A stretch of 13,090 bases of DNA from Phlegmacium glaucopus (GCA_015039465.1 MU130384.1:1-13090), one strand, 5' to 3'; positions 1 to 8,058 are shown, counted from the stretch's first letter. Program-made: numbers and translations. Notes: generated by a model from the letters alone, not told the origin.

Positions 1-1111
1 ACTTTCCTCTACCCCCTTGGTACCAATGGCGATGAGGACGATGATCGAGTCAACCTCTTTCGAGGGTACATGTTGCCTATTGTATGTCTTATCTCAAAAT
101 GGGTACCTCAATTAATGACTGACTCTCTGGTAGGTTTTCCGCCAAATCTTTACAGGTCCAAGAACAGCCTTGGATCCAGGGGCCACAAAGAAAGGTCGTC
201 CGAGCAAGTCACGCTTGCACAATATGACGGAGGTGACCGCTCACACCATAGCATACACATGCATCATTGTGAGTTTTACACCTCAGAGTTGAGGAGTTGA
301 GTCTTTGTTTGATACTAATTTTGATCTCCAGACCCGTATCGCATTGCGAGGTAGAGGCTGGATCATCGACGACGGTGCTTTTGAACATGGAGTATTCTAC
401 CAAAATATAGTGAGGATGTTTGAGACCGACCCGGATGACCCATGGGTGAAGGATACTCTTGCCTGGTGGAATGAGTAAGTCTTCCCCTGGTTCATATTTG
501 ATATTTACCCTTCTTTTAGACAGATCCCAGGTCTTCCTAAATCCGTGGCTGGGTCTTCGAAAAGACAAAAAAGAAACCTCACTGGCATCGATGGACGTAT
601 TATGGACCCTGTCGCAAGGAGTGCTGCCCAACGTGCTGCCAAAAACGCGCGCGGTGTGGCTCGGGTCTCCTCACCATCGCCCTCCGAGGAAGGGGACCAC
701 TCTATGGTCAAGGACGCACCCACGGCATCCTTTGAGGACAGGAGCCAATCAGCGCGTGGCTCTCCTTTACGGCCTCAAGCTACTCCCATTGGTTCACCGC
801 CAGTCAACCGTGTGGGGACTCCTTTACCCTCAACTCAAGAGGGACACAAGGTATTATTTTTATTTTATTTTCGTCGCTGATATCTGAGCTATTTGTAGAT
901 TGTCGGCGACGACGACGACGACAGCAGTCTGTCGGACGTTCCAGATTCCCCACGTGAAGGCCAAATTACCCACCTGCACCCACCTTCGTCTGCGACACCT
1001 GAACCTACCAGCAAAAGACCATCCATGACGGCCACGAAGGCTACAGAGAAAAAGCGGAAGACGACTGAGCTGCGAGCTGGTCCTGCTAAGAAGAATCGAA
1101 GGACTCGTTAA
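1..1111 (+). CDS. DUF6698-like hypothetical protein, 5' partial, five exons visible
   Basis: Spliced model: exons 1-81, 134-268, 332-474, 520-850 and 899-1111, with TAA at 1109-1111. The introns are 52, 63, 45 and 48 bases, all GT-AG, and the frame stays open through every junction, giving 300 residues; the start lies before the window. The readable order is FRGYMLPI, VFRQIFTGPR, a basic KKGRPSKSR stretch, HTIAYTCIITRIALRGRG, then FYQNIVRMFETDPDDPW and TLAWWNEQ. This order (an IFTGP-like box, an IAYT box, then a WWN box) resembles the basidiomycete family I know as DUF6698, of unknown function. The C-terminal half is low complexity: Ser/Pro-rich, an Asp run at about 902-916 (GACGAC repeats), and a basic tail with KKRK and KKNRR, which could be nuclear localisation signals. 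Such genes are often found near transposons. The exon model is well supported; the family name is a recollection. Confidence 0.72.
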
Positions 1112-1900
1112 ATCTCCATGTATGTATCATCGTCTTATTTATTTTACTTTATTAATTGCATTTTAAATACTAGTTATGTTGCTCATTGCTCATTTCTCAA
1201 CCTGTCGCTTTGTAGTATTTTAATTAGATGGTTGGCAGTGGCTTCACACTTGCCGCCTCCTGCTGTCGGACTCCCTCATTGCTGGAAATGTTTTACGTTG
1301 CCTCGGACCATACTGACCGCTTTACTCAAGTCCTTCTCCCTTGTTGTCTACATCATGTGTACCTAAATAGGAATTATATTATTTGTATTGTCTGACATTG
1401 GTGCTTTGGATTGTAAGGGATCAAGACCTGATATGGGTTTGTATGACTATATAAGGTGACTTATTGTGGTGAAGGTATATACGGCAATGTAGGGTTTACA
1501 TTGAGAAAAGGACATGTGGGAGTTTACATAGCATGAGGATTTTATATAGTCTGCAGATAAATCTATACCCTTGTATTTTCTACAATCTAATACTTGTGAC
1601 TAAAATTTTACATAGTCAACCTTTCTGGCAGTCCAATATGTGCTCTTGTATTGTCCACATTCCAATACTTGTGACTAAAATTTTACATATTCGGTAATTC
1701 TTACATGCTCTTGCATGCTTGGCAATCCATGCAGCCCCTTGTAAATTGTTGCTGGAGTTGTAGAGTTCACATTTATTGTCGTGGATTGTATATTTTTAGT
1801 TGGAAGCATTCACATGTATCTATTTACACGAATTTCGAAGTTTACAGGTATTTTATTACTATGTTTATGTATGTATCCAGATACAAACATCGTGATGTTT
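1112..1900. other. AT-rich non-coding spacer
   Basis: Between the first gene's stop and the retrotransposon remnant I see no credible gene. The stretch is AT-rich with many stops. The only long frame running into it is the in-frame upstream extension of pol, and that extension (1705 to about 1900) has no recognisable protein family. It contains the direct repeat listed separately and recurring TTTACAT/TTTACATA words. The left end of the retrotransposon must lie near 1900, but no LTR, primer-binding site or target duplication can be recognised there. Confidence 0.6.
1562..1689. repeat. Direct repeat pair, 75-base offset
   Basis: A 26-base word is present identically at 1589-1614 and 1664-1689 (it begins AATACTTGTGAC and ends TTTTACATA). 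Each copy is preceded by a similar but diverged CTTGTATT..C.ACA stretch (from about 1570 and 1644). The pair therefore looks like two adjacent units of about 75 bases. It is non-coding, and I do not recognise a family. Confidence 0.7.
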
Positions 1901-1911
1901 TGGTGATGAAG

Positions 1912-3474
1912 GCACCCATTCCAGTATCTGACATTACAATGTCGGATACGGTTTCCGCGAGTTCGAAGGTTGAAAAACCTTGCGAGACTATTCCGGAACC
2001 ACCTCTTGATATCCCTTTTGTTCCGAAACCATTGACCGCTCCTAAAATTTCCTTAGTGTCTGCTGCAGCTTTCATGAGGTCCATCTGTTCCGAAGGAGCC
2101 CAATGCTATTCCATTTCCGTTCACGATCCAGTCGAGGCTGCTGGCCGTTCCGCCTCAGCCTCCGCTACACCGTCCGATTCCAATCTGGACGGTGTTCCGG
2201 AAATATACCACAAATTTTCGGACGTCTTTTCCAAAGGCAAGGCTAACACTCTAGCGGACCATCAAGAGTATGACCTAAAAATCGAAATCGATGAGTCTGC
2301 TAAACCCCCTTTGGGTCCGATTTATCCCCTTTCCGAATCCGAGTTAGGAACGCTCCGAGAATTCATCGACGAGCACCTAAACATGGGTTTCATCCGCCCC
2401 TCTAAGTCTCCTTTCGGAGCACCTGTCCTGTTTATCAAGAAGAAGGACGGGTCACTCCGGCTTTGCGTCGACTTCCGAAAACTCAATGCCATCACTCGGA
2501 AAGACAAGTACCCCTTACCCCTTGTTTCCGACTTACTTGATGCTCCGCGCAAATCCGGAATATTCACTAAAATCAATTTAAAGCATGCCTACCATCTCAT
2601 CCAGATCGCTGCCGGAGACGAATGGAAGACTGCTTTTCGTACCCGCTATGGCTCTTTCAAATGGCTCGTCATGCCGTTCGGACTTACCAATGCCCCTGGC
2701 GAGTTTCAACACTTCCTTAACACCATTTTTGCTGACCTTTTAGATGTGTTCGTAATCATCTATCTGGACGACATCCTCATTTTCTCCATCAACAAAAAAG
2801 ATCACATCAAACATGTCTCCGAAGTCCTCCGGCAGCTCCGAGATAATAATCTTTTCGCCAATGGTAAGAAATGTGTTTTCCACTCCGATTCCGTCGAGTA
2901 CCTGGGTCACATGATCAGTCCTGATGGCCTTTCAATGGATCCGGCAAAAGTCCAAGTCATTCAAGACTGGCCGGAACCTCGGAAAGTCAAAGATGTCCAA
3001 TCCTTCCTTGGTTTTGCTAATTTTTACAGATGTTTCATCCACAACTATTCCAATATTGTGGTTCCGTTGACTCATCTCACCCGGAAAAATATTCCGTGGG
3101 TTTTTGATGACAGTTGTCGCCTTGCTTTTAAGACTCTCAAGGAGGCTTTTATTTCCGCTCCGGTGTTAACACACTGGAAGCCTAACTGTCCTATCATTGT
3201 GGAAACTGACGCATCCGACTACGCTTTAGCAGCTATCCTTTCCATCCGTGATTCCGATGGAGAAATCCATCCTGTCGCGTATCGTTCTCGTACCTTTTCA
3301 GGTGCGGAATTGAATTACGATGTTCACGATAAGGAACTCCTTGCCATTTTCGAAGCTTTCAAAGCTTGGCGTCACTACCTTGAAGGTGCTAGTTTCCCAA
3401 TTGATGTGGTTACTGACCATAAAAACCTAGAGTACTTCGCGACCACCAAAATCTTATCCCGGCCTTTCAACTAA
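1912..3474 (+). pseudogene. pol fragment 1: linker, reverse transcriptase and RNase H (truncated)
   Basis: The open frame has no stop until TAA at 3472-3474. The linker (about 1912-2270) leads to the RT entry EIYHKFSDVFS, followed by FIRPSKSPFGAPVLFIKKKDG and LRLCVDFRKLNAIT. The catalytic YLDD box lies at 2761-2772, then YLGHMIS and a FLGFANFYR thumb motif. RNase H carries its acidic residues in TDASDYA (Asp at 3208-3210), DKELLAIFEAFKAWRHYL (Glu at 3334-3336) and TDHKNLEYF (Asp at 3415-3417). Homology stops after TTKILSR at about 3461, where the last part of RNase H should follow; four foreign codons and a stop come instead. RT itself is undamaged, which suggests fairly recent breakage. With no gag, protease or LTR upstream it has no evident promoter of its own. 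The upstream in-frame ATG at 1705 lies in unrelated spacer and is probably not a true start. Confidence 0.85.
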
Positions 3475-3578
3475 CCTTCTAATCTATCCAAATTTTAACA
3501 CCCCTAACTGAAGTGGCATTAGAAAGGGAGGGAGGAACTCTATCTCCAGTCCTGCTGCTCAGTCGCGCAGGCCGAAAC
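3462..3578 (+). repeat. Direct repeat A (117 bases), left copy
   Basis: Aligns without gaps to 4416-4532. By hand I count six differences, four of them in the first 22 bases, so about 95% identity; 3484-3578 differs from 4438-4532 at two positions only. It starts GCCTTTCAAC and ends GCCGAAAC. It directly abuts the broken end of RNase H coding sequence. Confidence 0.85.
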
Positions 3579-3730
3579 AAGGTTCTGCCGGACCCGTTTT
3601 AGATTATTGGTACAACTTACGCCTTTCCATGAGCCTGGTGGCCCGAACTAAAAAAAAAAAAAAAAAAAAAAAAAATGAAGTACAGCTCCCGAAAAGGCTC
3701 CCTAGACTTCTTCACTCTATGTTTGAGCCT

Positions 3731-3997
3731 TGGTACTATCCTCCAATGTACCTCTGCTTCTTGTGGCCTTAGACCTTTTGTGTAGGCTACTAGTTAGGTC
3801 TGCTTAGTCGTTCTCAGGACTCTGGTTGATCGTATGACAGCCTAACAGCTCTAGGCTATTTATCCTGACACGTTCCCTTTGGCACGTTTCTCGCTTTTTC
3901 TAGGGGATCAACTTTGGAAGCTTCAGGTACCATTTCATATGTTGCTTTATGGTATCCTTCATTACTTCATGGTTCCTGCCTTCGCCTTGTCCCTCAA
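3731..3997 (+). repeat. Internal repeat B, left copy
   Basis: Diverged copy of 4161-4430, offset about 430 bases. Shared words include CCTCTGCTTCT, CTTAGACCTT, CTAGTTAGG, the stretch around ATCCTGACACGTTCCC (near 3863 and 4295), and AGGTACCATTTC followed by ATCCTTCATTACTTCAT. Small indels separate the copies, so they are older or faster-diverging than the A pair. Confidence 0.75.
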
Positions 3998-4160
3998 GCC
4001 GCCTCATTCGGCATACCAAATACTGCAAACCGAAACCTGGCTCTTGTCCACCACGTTCAGGATGTTATTAGTCACTGTTTTTGTGCTTGTGACCCGGTTC
4101 ATATAAGAGCTACCTATTGGCGTTCTCAAGATAACTGTGGTTTTACAGGCCTCTGCCCTA

Positions 4161-4430
4161 CCAGTACTATTATTGCTTCCTGTGCCTCTGCTTCTAGAGA
4201 CCTTAGACCTTGTATCTAGGCAACTAGTTAGGCCTGCTTAGGTCTTCTCAGGAATCTGGTAGATCGTATGAAGCCTAACAGATCTAGGCTATTCATCCTG
4301 ACACGTTCCCCTAGGCACCTTTCTCGCCTTTCCTAGGGGAACAACTCGAGAAGCTGCAGGTACCATTTCTATGGTGCCTCATGACATCCTTCATTACTTC
4401 ATCGAGCCTCTCTTCGCCTTTCAACAAGCC
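4161..4430 (+). repeat. Internal repeat B', right copy
   Basis: Partner of 3731-3997. Its 3' end (TTCGCCTTTCAACAAGCC) overlaps the beginning of repeat A', so the B and A units were probably adjacent in the source sequence. Confidence 0.75.
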
Positions 4431-4532
4431 TTCTTTTCTATCCAAATTTTAACACACCTAACTGAAGTGGCATTAGAAAGGGAGGGAGGAACTCTATCTC
4501 CAGTCCTGCTGCTCAGTCGCACAGGCCGAAAC
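4416..4532 (+). repeat. Direct repeat A' (117 bases), right copy
   Basis: Partner of 3462-3578. Its last base coincides with the point where integrase homology resumes (LHFTSGYHPEG from 4532). The two copies thus sit exactly at the two breakpoints in pol. Confidence 0.85.
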
Positions 4533-5368
4533 TGCACTTCACCTCCGGATACCACCCGGAAGGTGACGGACAAACGGAACGCATCAACCAAACCTTGGAA
4601 CAATACATCCGCATCTACTGCAACTATCAGCAAGACAACTGGAGTTCACTTCTCCCCTTAGCGGAATTCTCCTACAACAATACTCCGAGTGCCACTACCG
4701 GTGTATCTCCGTTCTTTGCCAACAAAGGCTACGATCCGGCTATCACTATCCATCCAGAGTACGACCTCATCTCCTCCCGTGCTCACAAGTACGTTACGGA
4801 CCTTAACAATCTCCACGAGGAACTCCAAAAAGCTATCCTTACTTCCCAGGAACAATACCAACGTTCCGCGGACAAGCGTCGGATTCCTCCTCCGGACTTC
4901 AAGGTTGGAGATCGAGCCTTTGTCAGAGCACAATTCTTCCATACAACCAGACCTTCAAAGAAACTCTCTGAGAAGTATCTGGGTCCGTATGAGATTATAG
5001 CTCAGGCAGGTCCTTTGTCCTGGACCCTCCGTCTTCCCAACAACTTGCGTGCCGTCCATCCCGTCTTCCATGTTTCCATGCTAGAGCCCTCCGTTCCAAA
5101 CACTATTCCGGAACGCACTCAACCTCCGCCTCCTCCGGTCGTCATCGACGGAGAGCAGGAATTCGAGGTCTCCGAGATTCTGGACTCTAAATTGGATAAC
5201 AGACGTCGTGTATGCAAACTTCTGTACCTAGTCAAGTGGTCTGGCTATGAAGGTACTGACGAAGAAACTTCCTGGTTACCAGCTAATGAACTAGGACACA
5301 CGTCCGAACTTGTTGCTGATTTCCACCAGAGCTATCCGACTAAACCCGGACCTCTTCCGCTATCTTGA
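4532..5368 (+). pseudogene. pol fragment 2: integrase C-terminal half with GPY/F motif and chromodomain
   Basis: Integrase homology resumes at 4532 (LHFTSGYHPEGDGQTERINQ) with no start codon. The Glu of GQTER (4577-4579) corresponds to the E of the DDE triad; the two catalytic Asp residues are missing because they fell in the lost segment. Then come LPLAEFSYNN, the GPY/F module (KYLGPYEII near 4972-4998, then HPVFHVSMLEP) and a C-terminal chromodomain at about 5155-5330. The chromodomain keeps the FEVSEIL start, the YLVKWSGY core and SWLPANEL. Stop TGA is at 5366-5368. In chromoviruses the chromodomain steers integration toward marked chromatin. The frame is intact over this stretch, so the damage is confined to the mosaic upstream. 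Confidence 0.85.
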
Positions 5369-5539
5369 TTCCTTTTCCGTCTCTTTCCTTGCTTTTTCCG
5401 TGCCTTTCCATGTCTTTTCCGTTCTATTCCTTTCCGTTATCTTACTCTTCTGTTTCACAAAACAAAGTTCAAGAAAACAATTTTTTATAAACAAAACAAA
5501 AAAAAAAATAACAAGAAAAAATTATATACAATTTATTTT
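5369..5539. other. Spacer between convergent pol and antisense gene, pyrimidine-rich
   Basis: Plus-strand TTTTCCGT-like words recur about every 15-30 bases between 5372 and 5440 (TTTTCCGTCTC, TTTTTCCGTGCC, TTTTCCGTTC, CTTTCCGTTA), forming a degenerate short repeat. An A-rich stretch at 5490-5520 follows. No gene is seen. Confidence 0.5.
5532..5537 (-). terminator. Polyadenylation signal of the antisense gene
   Basis: The plus strand reads TTTATT, which is AATAAA on the minus strand, only two bases after the antisense gene's stop codon (5542-5540). An AT-rich stretch follows in that direction, as expected for a fungal 3' end. Confidence 0.45.
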
Positions 5540-6578
5540 CTACTCTACTGTTTTTTCTACTCCTTCCATCCCTTTCGTCTCCGCTCCTCCATCCTTCCCT
5601 CCGTCCGTCCTCTCTGTCTCCGCTCCCAACCCTCCTTCCACCTCCGACTCGTCCCCGTCATCCAATTCCTCGTCCTCCGTCTCCTCTTGCACCTCCGTCT
5701 CCACACCCTTCTCCGCTTTTGTCGCATCTCTCCGTTTTCTCTCCTCTTCTCTCCACTCTTCTTTCCGTCTATCCTTTTCTATCTCCCTTTTCTCCCTTTC
5801 TATCTCCCTCCTCATCCGTACTTCCATCGCGTATTTTATACCCTCCTGGGTCTCCACCATTTTCCTCAACAATCCCCCAATCATCTCCAGCCCCTCTATC
5901 ATCAACTCCGTCCCATCCACCTCCGGCGCTGTCTCCTTCTTTTTCCCCTTATCCACCCTTCCACTCCATTCCTCCATCCACTCCTTCGTTTTCCATTTCC
6001 CTCCAACCAGACTGCATGTGATTTTCCTTTGGTAGCAGCGCCAGCACCCTGGCCCGCTGCTCTTCTCGTAGCACACCTCGTGTGCTTCTGTGCACTGGCT
6101 ACACGCCAGGTTCTTTTTGGTTTTTGTTTGGTAAACCTCCTATGTTGTCTCCGTTAGTTTGTTCCATTCCTATTTTTTAACCACTTACTTTTTCGTTCAT
6201 CTTTCTTTTCTTCAGGGCACTTGGCCCCGGCTCCATTCTGTTTCCCTCTTCCTCTTCTTCATCGTCGTCGTCGTCAACCGCGATCGCTTCCGCCTTTCTC
6301 TTCCTCCGCTCTTCCTCCTGCTGCCTCTGTTTCATCTCCTCTCTCTGTCTCTCTTCCGCCTCTTCCCTCCATTTCTCTGCCTCCACCCTCTGCCTCTCTG
6401 CTTCTACCCTCCATCTCTCCTCCTCCTCCTCCTCCAGCCTCCGCGCTTCCTCAATCTCCGCCTCTTCCCGCCTTTCCTCCTCCTCCTGCTCTCTCCGTCG
6501 ACACTCCCGTGCTTCCTCGAGCCAAGCTCGTTGGGAAGCAGGAGGGCGGGAGGGGCCGGCGTTGTTGTTGGTGTTCAT
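5540..6578 (-). CDS. Antisense two-exon ORF in the retrotransposon: acidic/coiled-coil protein with paired CX2CX6C cluster
   Basis: Minus-strand exons 6578-6189 and 6139-5540 are joined over a 49-base intron (6188-6140) with GTAAGT donor, AACTAAC branch point and ATAG acceptor, phase 0, giving 329 residues. The start MNTNNNAGPSRPP is the first ATG after a TATA box. Residues about 15-100 are almost all Glu/Arg/Lys/Gln in coiled-coil style, then come RRKRK, an acidic DDDDDEEEEE run and KKRK (possible nuclear signals). Across the splice lies a cysteine cluster: Cys 143, 146, 153, 162, 165 and 172 (C-x2-C-x6-C-x8-C-x2-C-x6-C), partly recalling fungal zinc-cluster spacing. A charged C-terminal half follows with a second coiled-coil-like stretch (EIEREKREIEKDRR) and a Glu/Asp/Gly-rich tail. 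Neither exon contains a stop although neighbouring pol is broken. Function is unknown; metal or nucleic-acid binding is inference only. The strong codon-scale GAG/GAA bias makes the plus strand read as polypyrimidine. Confidence 0.72.
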
Positions 6579-6647
6579 GATGGTTTTAGAGGATGGGGTT
6601 TTTTTGGTAGTTATCCGAAGTGAGGAATCACCACCAGTCTCCAGCAG

Positions 6648-6655
6648 TTTTTATA
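6648..6655 (-). promoter_or_regulatory. TATA box for the antisense gene
   Basis: The minus strand reads TATAAAAA from 6655 to 6648, about 70 bases upstream of the antisense ATG (6578). That leaves room for a short leader. It sits between the antisense gene and the 3' LTR, inside the element, so the gene seems to carry its own promoter. Confidence 0.5.
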
Positions 6656-6705
6656 CCACGGAAACCTCGCACGGACCATCACGTGGCCTCGAGGGTCTCG
6701 GCCTT

Positions 6706-6717
6706 GACAGGGAGGTA
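6706..6717 (+). promoter_or_regulatory. Candidate polypurine tract
   Basis: The purine-rich word GACAGGGAGGTA lies just before the LTR start TGTTAC. In LTR retrotransposons this position primes plus-strand DNA synthesis. It is short and not pure purine, so the assignment rests mainly on position. Confidence 0.5.
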
Positions 6718-6718
6718 C

Positions 6719-7277
6719 TGTTACATTCTGTTATACGTTACTCCGGTCCGGCTCCGTCGGAGCTGTTTCCGGTAGTCCGTACTCCGTACAGTGCCTTCCC
6801 TTATATCCCGAACTACTCTTTCTATGTTCAACTCCGAGACTTCTCCGTGTCATTCCGGTTCCTCCGTCTATACTCCAAACCCGTTATCACTTCTTCGCCA
6901 CTACCACTATTCTTTGTCATCATCTTTCCCATCATCAGTCAGCACACCAGCCATGGATGATTCACCCAAGAATGCAGGACCTTTTCCGGGAGCAGAACGC
7001 AGCACTTATATTTATATTCTATATTTTGGTTGCAATTCCTTTTATATTTAAAGTACTCAAACTTGTATGTTTTCCCTCAGTTCGAATATCAACTTTGTTT
7101 CCTCCTCTTGTTCGTCCTCTAAGTCACTGAGGTCTTCCATCTTATTACTTCTTCTTCCGTTCCAAAATCAGGACACCTTAGGAGCTGGGCGGCACAGCAC
7201 ACACGCTGAGGCCAACGTCCTTTCCGCTTACTGTTCCGGAGTAACTCCGATGTGACTTCCTTGTTTTAAACTTAACA
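6719..7277 (+). mobile_element. 3' LTR of the Ty3/gypsy element
   Basis: The boundaries are set by TGTTA at 6719-6723 and its inverted complement TAACA at 7273-7277, the usual TG...CA ends, giving 559 bases. It follows a purine-rich tract and downstream sequence changes character. It contains a GCTCCG-T-CGGAGC hairpin (about 6749-6761) and an AT-rich TATATTTATATTCTATATTT stretch (about 7007-7028) that could hold a core promoter or poly(A) signal. No second copy is in the window, so the ends cannot be confirmed by comparison. The five bases after it (GGTAG, 7278-7282) are the expected target-site duplication half. Confidence 0.62.
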
Positions 7278-7400
7278 GGTAGTCAGAAGTATTTGAATTG
7301 CCGGAGCCCCTGTCAGGACTGCAAGAAGACCACATGCCGAGGACATAACTCAAGTAGACCCAAGAAGCCTTGCAATACACCAGGACTTTGGGATAAATAG
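7278..7400 (+). pseudogene. Cys-rich C-terminal exon fragment interrupted at the LTR
   Basis: Directly after the LTR the frame from 7278 reads GSQKYLNCRSPCQDCKKTTC, then RGHNSSRPKKPCNTPGLWDK, and stops at TAG 7398-7400. The spacing C-x3-C-x2-C-x4-C followed by RPKKPC is non-random and looks like a small zinc-binding tail of a larger protein. No ATG or longer frame precedes it, because the LTR occupies that side. The LTR end plus the next base forms AACAG, which could also act as a splice acceptor. I do not recognise the family with certainty. The simplest reading is a last exon of a gene split by retrotransposon insertion. Confidence 0.45.
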
Positions 7401-7657
7401 TGTATGTAGTACTGTGTTATACTAGCAATCAATTCCCAAATCATCAATCTGGCAAGATAATCACTGATTTGCACACATTATCAGGTTCCAGCCTGCATGA
7501 ACCGAAAGAAATCTAAGCGAGTATCTGGTCAGCCTAACCCGAAAAGATGAAATGTCAAAATTATTAACTTTGCCAAACCACCCCTTTATGGTTTGGTATC
7601 TACAAACTGGCTCACTTGTGTTAGGGGACATTAGAACCCGGGAACCAAGTTGAATAC

Positions 7658-7686
7658 AAAGGTGGTTATCAAAGATAACCACCTTT
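7658..7686. repeat. Perfect 13-base inverted repeat with 3-base loop
   Basis: AAAGGTGGTTATC at 7658-7670 and its exact complement GATAACCACCTTT at 7674-7686 are separated by AAA. No coding context. It could be a transposon footprint or a cruciform; nothing shows a function. Confidence 0.75.
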
Positions 7687-8030
7687 TGTCTATATACTAC
7701 AAGCGTGGGAGCTAATTTGACTATATACGGCTAGGATGTAATAGAAGGTAGGACAAGGTAAGATAACCTAAATATACACTGACATCTGTTACGATGTCAT
7801 CAGCGAAGGGACAACTACTACAACAATAGAAGGGAGCACGCAAGGAGCAGGGTAAGAGATGCGGTACGGGGTACGATCATAGAGTAAGTGAAGGTAAGAC
7901 ATACTAAGCAAACATAGAGGTGAACACAATGAGTGTCCCCTGACAACTTGGAATGATGTGATTTCTCCTATTCAGGAAATATTCTACAGCCGAGGCTGCC
8001 CTGGAGATGATGTGGACTCGGAAAGTGAGC

Positions 8031-8058
8031 CATCACATCAAGGAGAGGTGATGTGATG
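8031..8058. repeat. Perfect 10-base inverted repeat with 8-base loop
   Basis: CATCACATCA (8031-8040) and TGATGTGATG (8049-8058) flank the purine loop AGGAGAGG. A further GATGTGAT word lies at about 7955-7962. Function unknown. Confidence 0.65.

Larger units (their letters stand above)
3462..4532. repeat. Repeat mosaic replacing the RNase H end and integrase N-terminal half
   Basis: This 1,071-base block begins and ends with the same 117-base sequence (copies A and A', listed separately). Inside lie an A26 run (3650-3675) and two diverged copies of a roughly 265-base unit (B at 3731-3997, B' at 4161-4430). B' runs directly into A', overlapping it. It carries no protein homology I recognise. 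The pol homology lost here includes the RNase H end, the integrase zinc-binding HHCC region and the first two catalytic Asp residues of the DDE triad. In family members that is a few hundred residues, so this is a replacement (deletion plus filler) and not a clean insertion. Confidence 0.75.
1900..7277 (+). mobile_element. Decayed chromodomain Ty3/gypsy (chromovirus) LTR retrotransposon, 5'-truncated
   Basis: The element reads, left to right: protease-RT linker, reverse transcriptase, most of RNase H, a foreign repeat mosaic (3462-4532), the integrase C-terminal half with GPY/F motif, a chromodomain, an antisense spliced ORF, a purine-rich tract and a 3' LTR. RT, RNase H, integrase in this order plus a C-terminal chromodomain defines the chromovirus branch of Metaviridae-type retrotransposons. 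No gag, protease, primer-binding site or 5' LTR is seen, so the copy cannot be autonomous. The left edge (about 1900) is an estimate from where the translation begins to look like the pol linker; the right edge rests on the LTR end TAACA. Family-level identity is firm; the exact left boundary is not. Confidence 0.85.

Noticed and set aside
1705..1911. Upstream in-frame extension of pol to an ATG at 1705
   Set aside because: The translated stretch is unlike any pol or protease sequence and lies in AT-rich spacer; the frame is open by chance.
3462..4532. TRIM-type miniature LTR element (117-base terminal repeats, 1,071 bases overall)
   Set aside because: The terminal repeats do not begin TG or end CA, no primer-binding site or polypurine tract is visible, no target duplication flanks them, and host pol sequence is deleted at the site.
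5310..6623. Several long plus-strand Ser/Pro/Leu-rich frames across 5310-6623
   Set aside because: They are mirror images of the Glu/Arg-rich antisense gene; GAG/GAA codons read as CTC/TTC on the other strand and produce stop-free frames.
7461..7682. Minus-strand 73-residue frame after the LTR
   Set aside because: It begins inside the perfect hairpin, has no family resemblance and no supporting signals.
7990..7995. CCGAGG, the fatty-acid response word of ascomycete Far factors, upstream of the thiolase
   Set aside because: Single six-base match more than 900 bases from the start codon, beyond a mobile element; expected by chance.
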